Positions 32,331-43,600 of a stretch of 64,000 nt of DNA are shown in pieces; positions within the stretch are counted from its first letter, which is position 1, and the number at the start of each line of letters is the position of its first letter. This DNA is from Morinoia aosen. Its lineage: Eukaryota > Arthropoda > Malacostraca > Amphipoda > Talitridae. The notes under the pieces were generated by a model that did no database searches, was not told the DNA's origin, and was given only the letters and a program-made list of their open reading frames with translations. The stretch is taken from positions 48,256,075-48,320,074 of the forward strand of contig CM059564.1 in NCBI GenBank assembly GCA_030386875.1, written 5' to 3'. Position numbers and translations under genes: made by a program.

Positions 32331-35300
32331 AAATTTGGTGATGAAGGGTCAAAAAATATTTAATGTGTAGTTTAGTTTATGAATAAGGTGATAGGTTTAT
32401 AAAATTACAGATTTCATATTAATGTAATGTAATATTCTTCCACAGTACAGCCAAGAAGAGGCTCATTATTTGTCAGATGATATCTGGGTTGTTTTAAATA
32501 TCCTGTTGGGAAAAACTTCAATATGTACTTTAAATTGCCCAACATATGGCTGTAACAAAATGTTAATGATTTATGTGTTTTGCGCTTTAAATACGTTTTA
32601 GCTATTATTTGATTTTGATTTTATGAATATGAATTACAGAAAGATTAGACTACCTGCATTCTGTTTTTTACATATAAATTATAGTTCATCATTCTATGAA
32701 CATCATTTCAGTAATTTTTTGATTCAGTTTATAATTTTTATGTTAGCTATTTAGCTGTGTGATTAGGGTTTTGAAAACTGTTATCTTCTAGCTTGTTGGT
32801 CAACAATTACTTCATTTATATTGTATATAGTATATCAATTAATAACTTTCATTAAGCTGTCTTTCAGCATGTTTGATTAGAGTACCTATGCTTTTTGATA
32901 CTCGGCCAAAGTAAATTTGCTTTACTGTTAGAAAAAAAAATCAGAGCTAGGTACTACTACCTACTAAGTATAGGTTTAATTTCATGTTTTTATCATCCTT
33001 GAAACTCTGAAAACTTAAGGAGCCAAAGATTTTGCTTTTATACTGGAATTTGGAAGAACTTGCATGTATAGTAAAATGATTGATTTATTTTTTTTTTACA
33101 AAACAGTCTTCAGTGACCTGAAATGTATGCCAACTATTAATATTTTTATATTAATATTGATAGTCCAAATAACTTATAAAGCTCAAATATGCTCATCTCC
33201 TTGTGGTTTTTGTTTTGTGAATTAAAACAAATTAGTAGTTTATCTACTATATTGGTTTGCAAAAAACATATGAGATTTTGAGATTTTGCATAATTTTCTG
33301 AATGTTTGTCACTTTGTTTCATTGACTTCCCCAGGCATTCATTCTATTCTTGTTTGACTAAGAAAAATTGATAGCTGAACATGCTGGATTTGTATTTTTA
33401 ATATTTTCCCATAGGTCTCTTGACCTCCTGCATTTAAAAAAAATGAAATGCCCAATTTTTGGATTGGAAGTAAGAGTTTTAGATGCTTGGGTCTATAAAA
33501 TCGAACATGAAAGTTGAATTAAAATTTTAATGTTCTCATTAGTGGTTCATCAAGTATTAGTTGGAGATAAAAGCTGCTCTTTCCATTTTTAAGTGAAGGA
33601 TGAATTTAGAAACTGGGATTCTATAGATTTTGCTGGTATGATACACTTCCAATTAGGAAATTTTTGAAGAATTTAATTTACCAGGTAAATAGAAAAACCA
33701 GTATCAGCATGTGTATTGTATTTTTAAATAGATCAGTATTCAAAATCACATCTTTAGAAGTAGAAAAAAGAAAAAGGTAAACTTGAAAAATGGTAAACTT
33801 AAAAGCTGATAAGATACATTCGCCTCTAAATGAAAAAGAATACTAATTTCATTATATTCACAAATAAATGTAATTGTAAGTAAATGTAATGATTTTTGAT
33901 TTCTATACATTTCGAGACAAATGTTTTATTTAAATTTATCTCTGTCTCAATTGAAATTTAATTGATTTACAATTCCTGAACTGAAGATGGAATTTCATGA
34001 AATCTTTACATGTTTGCAGTAAATATCTATTGAGTAGTTTTACTCTATTATCTTCTATATTGAAATAAATAAGACATTAAAATATAAATCCTTTGAAAAC
34101 TGATTTGAGACTGACTTGTAAACAACATTTAGATTTAGGCTGACTTTATGTTGTAAACAGCAGGTTTTTTACATAAGCAATCTAAATTGCAATAGCTGAT
34201 TTGTTATGAATGATGAAATCTTAACTTTTGCAGCTGTTGACTTTTTCTAATGCTTTTTTTCACGGCCATCAATGTTTGCTATAACTAACTTTAGCATGTG
34301 TGGCTTATTCTCACACTAATTTTATGCTAACAATGAATTTTTTCCTCCTATTCATTTCTCCTGACTTAAAGTTAACTTAACTTTTGCAACTCAAAATTAG
34401 TCAGCTTAACTCCACTTAACTTATATGTAACCATTTGTGCTTTTTTGGAAGTTTCCTGAAGCCATACTCAAATACTGTATACTTTCCTTTTGTGTAGCCG
34501 AACTTTACACCCCCTAACTTATGTGTACTCAAACTTCATTTCACTCACCACTTTCGTGTATACATGCCTTGCTTCTGCAAACTCTAATTTGTTGCGTAGG
34601 ATAACAACTTCACCTACCTGTCTAAGCTAAATCTTCTGTAATGGCTTTCTCAGACACCTAAAATTGTAAAATTGATTATTTGATGCTGCTGTTGTGTATT
34701 TCATGCTTGCATAGGTTACCAAGAATGCTAATTGATTTGACTTCCACAACAAAGAATTTAGTTGCTTGAGCATGATAGCTCAGCAATTATAATTAATATC
34801 CCTAAATTTTTTTTTACATTTAAATTTATTGCATATTTTTATGATGAACTGAATGAATGTGAAAAGTTTCATAAATTGATACAGCAGTTCCTTTACCATT
34901 TTCCCCCATTATTCAAGTTTCCATATGCAGCACACAGACTAAATATTTTTTACGATAGAAAAATATAAGTTTTACCAAAATTTGGTGATAAAATGCAGGA
35001 GAATGTAGTGGATTCCTTTTATATTGCTTTGGTTAGGCAGACCTTTATTCCATTTTAGTTCACTTGGAGGTTTCTCAGGGATTTACCATGGCACAACAAT
35101 TTCAAGATGTGAGCGCAGTTGAATTTTGCAATGAAAACCCATAAACCTTATCCTTCTATTATTATTGAGTTGAATAAAACATCATAGAGATGCTGAGGAT
35201 AAGTTTTCTAAAAGTAAGAGCACTTCTTGATTGGATCATGGTAGGGGGGCTTCTTCATATCGAGATAATGAAGATTCCTGGAGTGACCCTAAACCATTTC

Positions 35301-35970
35301 CTCAAAAGCCCATTTTATGCATCAGAAAACGGTGAATTGTCAATTTCTGAGGATGATGCTTGTGATAGCTATAGTATGGAATGAGGATGTGATACAATTT
35401 TTTTGTACCGAAGGAAAATTCAAAATGCCATCTTCAATTGGACATTGACATGTGCTGATGCTTCCAAAAATGTCCACTCATTTTTGCCCTCAATTTCATT
35501 AACGGCTCTTTTGTCATGATCTTTTGACTAAGTAATACACTGGCCAGCAAAGAAGTTTTTGTCCGTTTTATCATTGAATTCCGGTCAAAGAAAATAAAGT
35601 TAGCTATTGATGTCTTTCTCGCGTGGAGGAAGACAATATTGCAACAGGTATTACCCTCTACTTCAGGCAAGGTAAGTATTTAAATCTATAACTGGTAAAA
35701 TTGTGTGATTTGTGTCGTGTGATCTCTCAAGTTTTAGTGTGATTGTGTGCATGAAATGATTATTCAAACACAATGACTCTACTCCAACAGGCAGACTTGT
35801 TGAAGCATATTGAGGGTCAAGTCGAAGAGAAGAAGGAATGATCGAACAAAGCCAATTCAAATAAACGTAACTAAATTTCATAGAAAAATAAAAATTGCAA
35901 GGTAGCAAGAAAGTGAAGCATCAGCATTTAGTTTCCTTCAGCTAAGATGGCTACACAGGCACTGCCTCTG
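32331..35970. other. AT-rich intergenic stretch, no feature seen
   Basis: Very AT-rich. The longest open frames (about 65-70 codons) show no domain and are expected by chance. I see no repeat with clear edges. Confidence 0.5.
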
Positions 35971-36032
35971 CTGGAAATGGAGAGGATCTGAATTTTATAG
36001 TAGAGCACCCTACAAAATCATGCTGGTATTTA

Positions 36033-36300
36033 TAATGAATTTAAATTTAATAAGACTTCATTATTTATTATGTATTATGAATTTATGTATTATGAATTTG
36101 TTGAGTATTATGAAATTAGTATGTATTATGAATTTATTATTATGTATTATGAAATTATTATGTATTATGAATTTATTTTTATGTATTTTGAATTTTTATC
36201 TATTATGAATTTATTATGTACTATGATTTGATTATTTATTATGAATTTATTATTATGTATTATTAATTTTTTATTATTTATGATGAATTCATTACGAAAT
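36033..36300 (+). repeat. ATTATGAATTTATTATGT low-complexity array
   Basis: Irregular tandem units of about 12-18 bp made of ATTATGAATTT and TATTATGT. Open frames across it (MNLLLCIMN-like) are artefacts of the repeat. Confidence 0.9.
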
Positions 36301-36433
36301 TTATTGTACGCTAGTGTCCATGATCATGCTGAAATTTATTATGAAGTTCGACTTCAGATTGCTCTAGCGCTGTATTCATTTTTAAATTATGTCTTATATC
36401 GTTACCTGAGTTCCATTATTTTACAAGGAAAGG

Positions 36434-36746
36434 GGGGACAGTGTGAGGGCCTGAGCTAAAGGTTAGGTTGGCTTTCTTTTTGTTGAAATAACATAGGTTT
36501 TTGTTTTGTTACGGACCATCTTTTTTTGGTTCACTGCTGTCCTGTTTTTTCAGCACCTACTACTTTCTTCTTCAACTTTGATCTTGTTTCATGAACTTAT
36601 TTCTCATCTTACTATTTCTATGCCCTTTCTGCATTGATTCCACGTTTCCTTAACTCCATACTAAATGGTGCCTTCTTCCTTCCTCTCTTTGGATCTCATT
36701 TGTTGAGGATAGGGAGGCTTAAACTAACTAATATTCTAATCTAATC
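36434..36746 (+). mobile_element. SINE family A copy 5, 5'-truncated with 14-bp target duplication
   Basis: TTTACAAGGAAAGG flanks the copy at 36420-36433 and 36747-36760. The copy lacks the palindromic head and ends in a TCTAATCTAATC tail. Truncation at the 5' end with a variable-length duplication is the hallmark of LINE-driven insertion. Confidence 0.9.
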
Positions 36747-37179
36747 TTTACAAGGAAAGGATCTAAAGAGGCTAAGCTTACTTTCACTAGCCAGAATAAC
36801 TTCTACTTTTTCTGAACGGAAATGAGCTTCCTTTTGACTAAGTAACACAACGAAGCAAATAATTGGAAGTTGCTTTTTATGGAACTCGAACATACGGTCT
36901 GATCGAACGTACAATGAATTCATAATAAGTATAAATACATTAGAAATCCCAGCATGATTTTGTAGGGTGCTCTACTATACAATGCTGATCCTCTTCAAGG
37001 GATTAAACGCCACGGTGCTAGTTCTTGTGACCAAATCGGTACAAATAGCTCTCAAGTATTGTGTAAGCAATGAATGTGAATCAAATACTTATTATATTAG
37101 ATGTAGTTAGTTATGGTATATGTTGATTTTAATCCCATCTCATATCTTATTTTTTTCGGGAAATTTGTAAATAATGTCT

Positions 37180-38030
37180 AATTTTTTTGTACTCTTTGTC
37201 GAATTTGTATAATGACGTTGTTCCCTGAGATTCTAAGATCATGGAGAGATGCAGATGCATCTGAAGATCATTGTCTTTTAGCTCATCCTGTGGACTTAGC
37301 AATTAAGTATTTGGTTATAGATAGAATGTAAAGACTGGACGTAGTACAAATGGTGTCTCATCTTGTGAACATCCCTCGGAGATATGTCATTCCAGAAATT
37401 ATCTGGCATCTACCCGTAATTTTAAAAAACCCTCCTCTGGCAGTATGTTGTGGGTCTCAGTTTATTATGTAAAAATAAGTCTTATTTCTTTGTTTTTTCC
37501 TTTTCTTTGCAATTGTGGCCGAAGTGTTTTTTCGGTGAATAAATACTGCTTGAACACAATTACAATTCTCCATTCTTTTCTCTCTATCTGCTTTGAATTG
37601 ATGTTCATTGGTCGATTTACTCTTTTCAGACCGAGTACATCTCGGCCTCTATTTGAAATAATAATGATGATTAACAAGCACTAGCTCTTAATTTTAGCGA
37701 TAATAATAAGGGGTACTCAGTGACAGTCCTCAATGTTTAGCCGTAATGAGAAGAGTTGCCTTCGCCGCCAGAGGAATTGATCTGATGAATTCTGCCTACA
37801 GAAACGAGTATCGCTTCCAAAGAGGAAGAAGTTATGGGCAAGTCACAAAACACGAGCAACATGAGAGTGTGGAGAAGGTTGTGCGACAATCAGCTTAAAC
37901 TTAAGATAAGAGTCGAACCCAACTGCGGAGCTGTTCCGCTTACATCGAAGAGCACTTTGAAAAGTTCTCAATTCCGCCTGAAGAATGTGGTCCAAATGGT
38001 TGCTGACAAATGTAAGTAGCACTTTTTGTT
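37180..38030 (+). other. Coding-like stretches of unknown origin
   Basis: Two short stretches (about 37190-37290 and 37745-37890) have protein-like composition, for example SWRDADASEDHCLLAHPVD and MRRVAFAARGIDLMN. They have no splice context or family match that I recognise. They may be remnants of an old element or chance. No gene is called. Confidence 0.2.
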
Positions 38031-38770
38031 GGTTTGAAAGAGAAATTTTGGTTCATTGTTTTAGCTGAATTCTTTATCAGTCGGTGAACTAATATTTCCT
38101 CAGATTGACGGCTTGAAAATGATAAAGCTTGGGTACCGGATTTTGGAGACGCTAGTTTGATGGGTACATAAATCGAGTTGTTAAGAGTGTATGGGAGTTA
38201 TTGAGCTAAATCACTCATTTTTTCGGAGCGTACAACGCCACTGGCCGCTCTGCATGGCAAATCCTGCCGATTGTCTAATTGCTGATAGAGTATGGAATGG
38301 TGATGAGACTTAAGATCAATTTGAGTCTGGTGTTAAGCAGTTAGATGAGGACGAGGATCTTCGCTAGGAGCTGTAAATGATTAAAGCTTTTCAATAACTA
38401 ATCACGCGTGGGAGAGATGATGCGTGAAGGGAGCCACGAAGCGAGAGATGCATAATGATCTGCTCAGACAGAGTATTGTGACTAGTTTTCAGTTCATGTG
38501 TGGGAAGATGTCTGAGTGCAAATGTTGTTCCGTGTGTGTATAGAGAATTAACGAGACGTTTGCTAAACCGCACTTCGATTTTGCTTTGCAATTGTTCCAT
38601 TTTCTTTTAGGTTAATGATTCATCGAGAAACCTCATTTGTTTCCTGGTGAAATTTACATTTCCGCTACAGGTTCCCTGAAGGAGCATAGGATAGACAATT
38701 AAGTTGGTATATCACAGGTTGTGGAGACTGGGGTGTTCAGGGAAGATACTATTAGATTACCTCTGCTATA

Positions 38771-38998
38771 GGTTGGCTTTTGGAACTGTTATCTTTCGCG
38801 TCTAAATTTTGTCGTTCTGTTTTCTTGTCTTCTTCGTTGTCTTCTCTTCTTTCCTAACTGGCCGTTTCTATGCGCTGGGTCTGCTGTGGGGGAAAACCCT
38901 TTATGCTTATATTCCCCGTTTTCTACTGTTCATAGTAAATGGTCACTTCCCTTTCTCTTGAGATCACTCTTGTTATGGCTAGCGAGTTCTAATCTAAT
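38771..38998 (+). mobile_element. SINE family A copy 6 (old, partial)
   Basis: Only the family order is kept: GTCGTTCTGTTTTCTTGTC, CTAACTGGCCGTTTCTATGC, ATAGTAAATGGTCACTTCC, CTCTTGAGATCACTCTTGTT. It is heavily diverged. Confidence 0.5.
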
Positions 38999-39046
38999 GT
39001 AATAATTCTAGTAATAATTATTTCAATATTTCAATAACAGATGGGA

Positions 39047-39381
39047 CCCCCTCAGGGGGATACAACTGTTGTATCTATGGGAATTAGCGCTCCCAGGGGG
39101 ACTATGTGTGGGCCCGAGCTAAAGGTTAGGTAGGCTTACTTTTTGTTGAAATAGAATAGGTTTTTGTGTTGTTATGGACCATTTTTTTCGGTTCACTGCT
39201 GTCCTGTTTTTCAGCATCTACTACTTTTTCTTCAACTTTGATCTTGTTTCATAATCTTCTTTCACAACTTGCTGTTTCTATGTCCTTTCTGCCATACTAA
39301 ATGGTGCTTTCTTCCTTCCTCTCTTTGGATCGCATTAGTTGCTGCGGGTAGGGAGGCTAAAACTAACGACTTCTCAAATTT
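39047..39381 (+). mobile_element. SINE family A copy 7, full length with target duplication
   Basis: It starts CCCCTCAGGGGGATACAACT and is flanked by AACAGATGGGA (39036-39046) and AACAGATGTGA (39382-39392), an 11-bp duplication with one mismatch. This is the best-preserved head, and it shows two nested palindromes (CCCCTCAGGGG and GATACAACTGTTGTATC). Confidence 0.9.
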
Positions 39382-39392
39382 AACAGATGTGA

Positions 39393-40414
39393 TGAGGTAG
39401 CGCTGAATTATTTCGAATCTTACGTCCTCCATTTAACCTGTTCATTCAACTGCTGTCTGTTGATAACGGTTAAATAAAAAATTCAAAATATCTCTACTGT
39501 AGACTATCGTTGTTCGTACATAGCACGTATTGACGCCTGTGACGTATTGTAGTCGATGGAGAATAAATTAGGAAACAGCATTGGTGAACAGGGAATGAAA
39601 TAGGCGTTGTGTCAACGTGTAATCTTCCGAAAACGTTGCCGTACATTATTCTCGTAATTCATGTTTACAGTTATTCTATCAGAAGTACAAATCAAGATTA
39701 CGAGAATGTTCCGCAGGTTGAAATTAAGTACCAAGAACTGTTTCAAATCCCGCATGATAAATACACTGTTATTTCTGGTAGATCATTTCGACCTTGCAGC
39801 GCAGTATTTAAGCGGTCATGGGCCGCGTGGCCGCTAGCAGTACCTAGCAGTTCTGTGCAGTACTGTAGCAGCAATTCTCTCTAGGTACTCGGTCAGCTAA
39901 GGCAAATGAAATATCTGAATTAAGATCAACATTTTAATTCAAAGTCCTTACGCTTGTATTAATGCCTCCTAAAATTAACTGGGATGATATGTGTGTAATG
40001 GTTAGCTAGAAATTACGGGGAATCCGGTATCGATTACTCTCTTAGGAACGCAATGTTCAGAACTTGTCTCCTTGTTTGCCAAGTGTGATGGGCTCCGCTG
40101 TCTCCGACAACGAGATAGCCTTTAGTAATCTAAATACTATTATGCTAAGTTTCTATATCTATCAATGGGATACTCGAAATGGCGATTACTTTTGACTGCG
40201 CTTACATTGTAAGCCGATTATATCTCTGGGGATAAAGTAAATTGTAAAGATACGAAGTAATTTTTGCACAAATAATTCCTTTTGAACACAACTTTTTGTT
40301 CGAAAATTTGTTAGCACGACAAGTCCATTTTTATGTTGAGGTTGGCATTATTGAGTGCAATTTTCGACACATCTGAAAATTTACAGATGAATTGAAGGCA
40401 TCTTGTCGATGAAT
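39393..40414. other. 3' flank of the secreted EGF/CCP gene
   Basis: It should contain the 3' UTR of the - strand gene, which begins at 40414. No convincing AATAAA on that strand was found nearby. The GC-richer patch near 39790-39870 has no feature I can name. Confidence 0.35.
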
Positions 40415-40601
40415 TTAATAGTCAGGGAGACAGAGCACATCGTCTTCCACGAGCAACCTGCCGCTGGGGAGCCTCCACACGCCCCCTACACAGAGCACCA
40501 CGACGCGATCCTTCCCCTGGCGAGTGTGGTGGCCGGGGTGGCATTCGAACTTCATTCTCTTCAGTGTTCCGCCCAGCGATGCGTGCAGGTCCTTCGAGAA
40601 C
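40415..40601 (-). CDS. EGF/CCP gene terminal exon 8 (CCP3)
   Basis: Acceptor CATGCCTCCAG, then in phase RFSKDLHASLGG, MKFECHPGHHTRQGKDRVV, VGGVWRLPSGRLLVEDDVLC and LPDY with TAA at 40417-40415. The Cys, Trp and Gly spacing is that of a Sushi domain and matches CCP-like 2. A longer open frame in another register covers the same DNA but has no domain. The alternative acceptor 25 nt upstream would give the wrong frame. Confidence 0.85.
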
Positions 40602-43600
40602 CTGGAGGCATGGGAGCTTGGCTTTAGGGCTGAACCGGATCACAAAAGGATTAGATGGACGGAGGTAGGTCAATGTCGGAGGAGATAGATAAATTTTTCC
40701 AATTGTAAAAGAAACGTAGATGGGAGCGCATTTTTGATGCGAAAGTAAAGATAAACTACTTATTTCGTAGACGAGACTAATATAAAAAGAGCTTGATTAC
40801 TCTTATGAATCACCAAAGACTCATCTTTAAGAAAAAATTTTGAGAGGCCTAGGTCGCTAAAATTAATTATATTTTTGAATAAACTACTTAGTGAGGGGTT
40901 GTAATTTTTGCAGTATGTAGTACTTTTCCGGCATTCTGATTCGAAATGATTCTAGGGCAACGATTGTATTAAGATATAAACATCATTAAAATATAACAAT
41001 GCACTGCATTATGCCGCATATCAGCGCTAAGGGTACATGTTTTTACAATTATCCTCGTTTCAATAATACGCGTGTGCGCACTCGCGCATTCATCTCTCCC
41101 GTAATGGAATGGACTTTCAGAAATGTTTGGCAGCACACACGTCTACTCGATAAATCCTTACCATGTCAGTTCTTTCCGTCTTTCTGGTATGCCAAGTAGA
41201 CAAAATTATAGAAATACAATAAAACTTCAAATCCTGCTATTTTTAATGACATCTATTTCAGCCTTCTAGCTGTAATATTTTACAAAGTTGAGCATGTTTT
41301 ACCTCGGGTATGTGCAGGAGTTCACTGCACAGGTGGGGCCCCAGTACCCCCTGGGGCAGCTGCAGGTGTTTTCAAACACACACTCCCCTCCGTTCTGGCA
41401 GGGGGGATTGCAGGAGGGCGCCGTGAAGCTCGTCGGGTCATCGTTTGCAGTGCCGGGGATCTTGGGCACGTAGTGAGGCTCAGGGGCGGTCAGCGGGTCC
41501 GGCGCACTCCCAAAACCAGGTTCGTAGGGTGGTTGGGGTTTGGCGGGTGCGGAGGTTGGGTTGTACGGTTTTTCGGGGCCGGCTGTTACAGGGGCTGCGA
41601 AGGAGGGAGAAAAGTTGATTTCGTTGTCAGATAATTTTTTTGCTCAACAGAATGTTGGACTTTTCGAAAAAAATGTCGAAAATGAGGGGTTTTTAGAAGA
41701 AAGAAATCAATATTATGATTATTTTGATAACAATATATTGAAAATACATTTTTGTCTCTTATAAATCATTTTCATTTATCAGTACAACTTATTACTGCTT
41801 TGTCTGCTATTCTCAACTCCCTTCAAGATATTCTAGAATCAAGTCTTCCGTTTTGTTTTGTTCATTTATGTTATGTTCATGCTTCATCCCTGGTTTTTCT
41901 TTTCTCCTGCCTATGTGCTCAGTTATAAAATTCTTTCAATCGCTCGATAGAATAAAACGACAAAATGCAATTTTTGGTGGAGGTACAGTTCAGCATTAGT
42001 CTGGATACCATCAAACCTGTTTTCTTGTAGTGCTACAATTTATCGTGCGATTTGCTGAAATATTTTCACTTAATTTGTAGAAGTTCAGGGTGTCTGCCAA
42101 AAAATTAACCGATTTAAAAATGCTGTAGTTAGTATAATGTTCAGTGCTAGAGGGCTGAAATAGGTTTCATTGAAAAGACTAGGATTTAAAGTTTTATTGT
42201 TTCGATAATTTTCTTTTTGGCTTACCTTTCAAATAAATGTGACGTTCATCAGCAAAAGTTATGTTGTCCAACGATATTTAATTAAAACTTACGTTTTTTA
42301 TCTGCAACTAAATAATAACTTTCGATCTTTATCCTGCGGTGATATTTCCTAATGACATTGGATTTTATATCGTTTTAAATAGTTTTTTTTATAATAAAAT
42401 GACCGTAATTTTCTTTCCTGTGTCTCAGCAGACAGTTTTCTCCGGCCTTCGTTTTATCGTCTAAATAATATTAAGCTTGTTCCTTCCGCAGGTGAGCCTA
42501 GCCTGGCCTAGCCTAACGAAGGTAAGCCTAGCCGAGCCTAGCCTAGGTAAGCCTAGCCTAGCCGAGCCTAGCCGAGCCTAGCCGAGCCTAGCCTAGGTAA
42601 GCCTGGCCGAGCCTAGCCTAGGTAAGCCTGGCCGAGCCTGGCCTAGCCTAGGTGAGCCTGGCCTAGCCTAGGTGAGCCTGGCCTAGCCTAGGTGAGCCTG
42701 GCCTAGCCTAGGTGAGCCTGGCCTAGCCTAGGTGAGCCTGGCCTAGCCTAGGTGAGCCTGGCCTAGCCTAGGTGAGCCTGGCCTAGCCCAGGTGAGCCTG
42801 GCCTAGCCCAGGTGAGCCTGGCCTAGCCCAGGTGAGCCTGGCCTAGCCCAGGTGAGCCTGGCCTGGCCTAGCCCAGGTGAGCCTGGCCTGGCCTAGCCCA
42901 GGTGAGCCTGGCCTGGCCTAGCCCAGGTGAGCCTGGCCTGGCCTAGCCCAGGTGAGCCTGGCCTGGCCTAGCCCAGGTGAGCCTGGCCTGGCCTAGCCCA
43001 GGTGAGCCTGGCCTGGCCTAGCCCAGGTGAGCCTGGCCTGGCCTAGCCCAGGTGAGCCTGGCCTGGCCTAGCCCAGGTGAGCCTGGCCTGGCCTAGCCCA
43101 GGTGAGCCTGGCCTGGCCTAGCCCAGGTGAGCCTGGCTTGGCCTAGCCCAGGTGAGCCTGGCTTGGCCTAGCCCAGGTGAGCCTGGCTTGGCCTAGCCCA
43201 GGTGAGCCTGGCCTGGCCTGGCCCAGGTGAGCCTGGCCTGGCCTGGCCCAAGTGAGCCTGGCCTGGCCTGGCCCAAGTGAGCCTGGCCTGGCCTGGTCTG
43301 GCCTAGGTGAGGTGAGGCTAGCCTAGGTGAGGTGAGGCTAGCCTAGGTGAGGTGAGGCTAGCCTAGGTGAGGTGAGGCTAGCCTAGGTGAGGTGAGGTGA
43401 GGCTAGCCTAGGTGAGGTGAGGCTAGCCTAGGTGAGGTGAGGTGAGGCTAGCCTAGGTGAGGTGAGGCTAGCCTAGGTGAGGTGAGGTGAGGCTAGCCTA
43501 GGTGAGGTGAGGTGAGGCCAGCCTAGGTGAGGTGAGGCCAGCCTAGGTGAGGTGAGGCTAGCCTAGGTGAGGTGAGATAAGGCTAGCCTAGCCAAGCCAA

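Larger units (their letters stand above)
35981..36996. repeat. Inverted-repeat arms (about 48 bp) around an AT repeat and a SINE
   Basis: TAGAGCACCCTACAAAATCA (left arm, 35981-36028) matches the reverse complement of the right arm at 36945-36996 almost exactly; the outer AGAGGATC parts pair less well. Between the arms lie the ATTATGAATTT array and SINE copy 5. No target duplication was identified. Confidence 0.75.

Noticed and set aside
36020-36208. 62-codon frame rich in Met, Asn and Leu
   Set aside because: It is a translation of the ATTATGAATTT array.
40422-40673. 83-codon open frame on the - strand at the gene end
   Set aside because: It is in a different register from the CCP3 reading and contains no domain; the spliced CCP3 frame has the expected Cys and Trp spacing.
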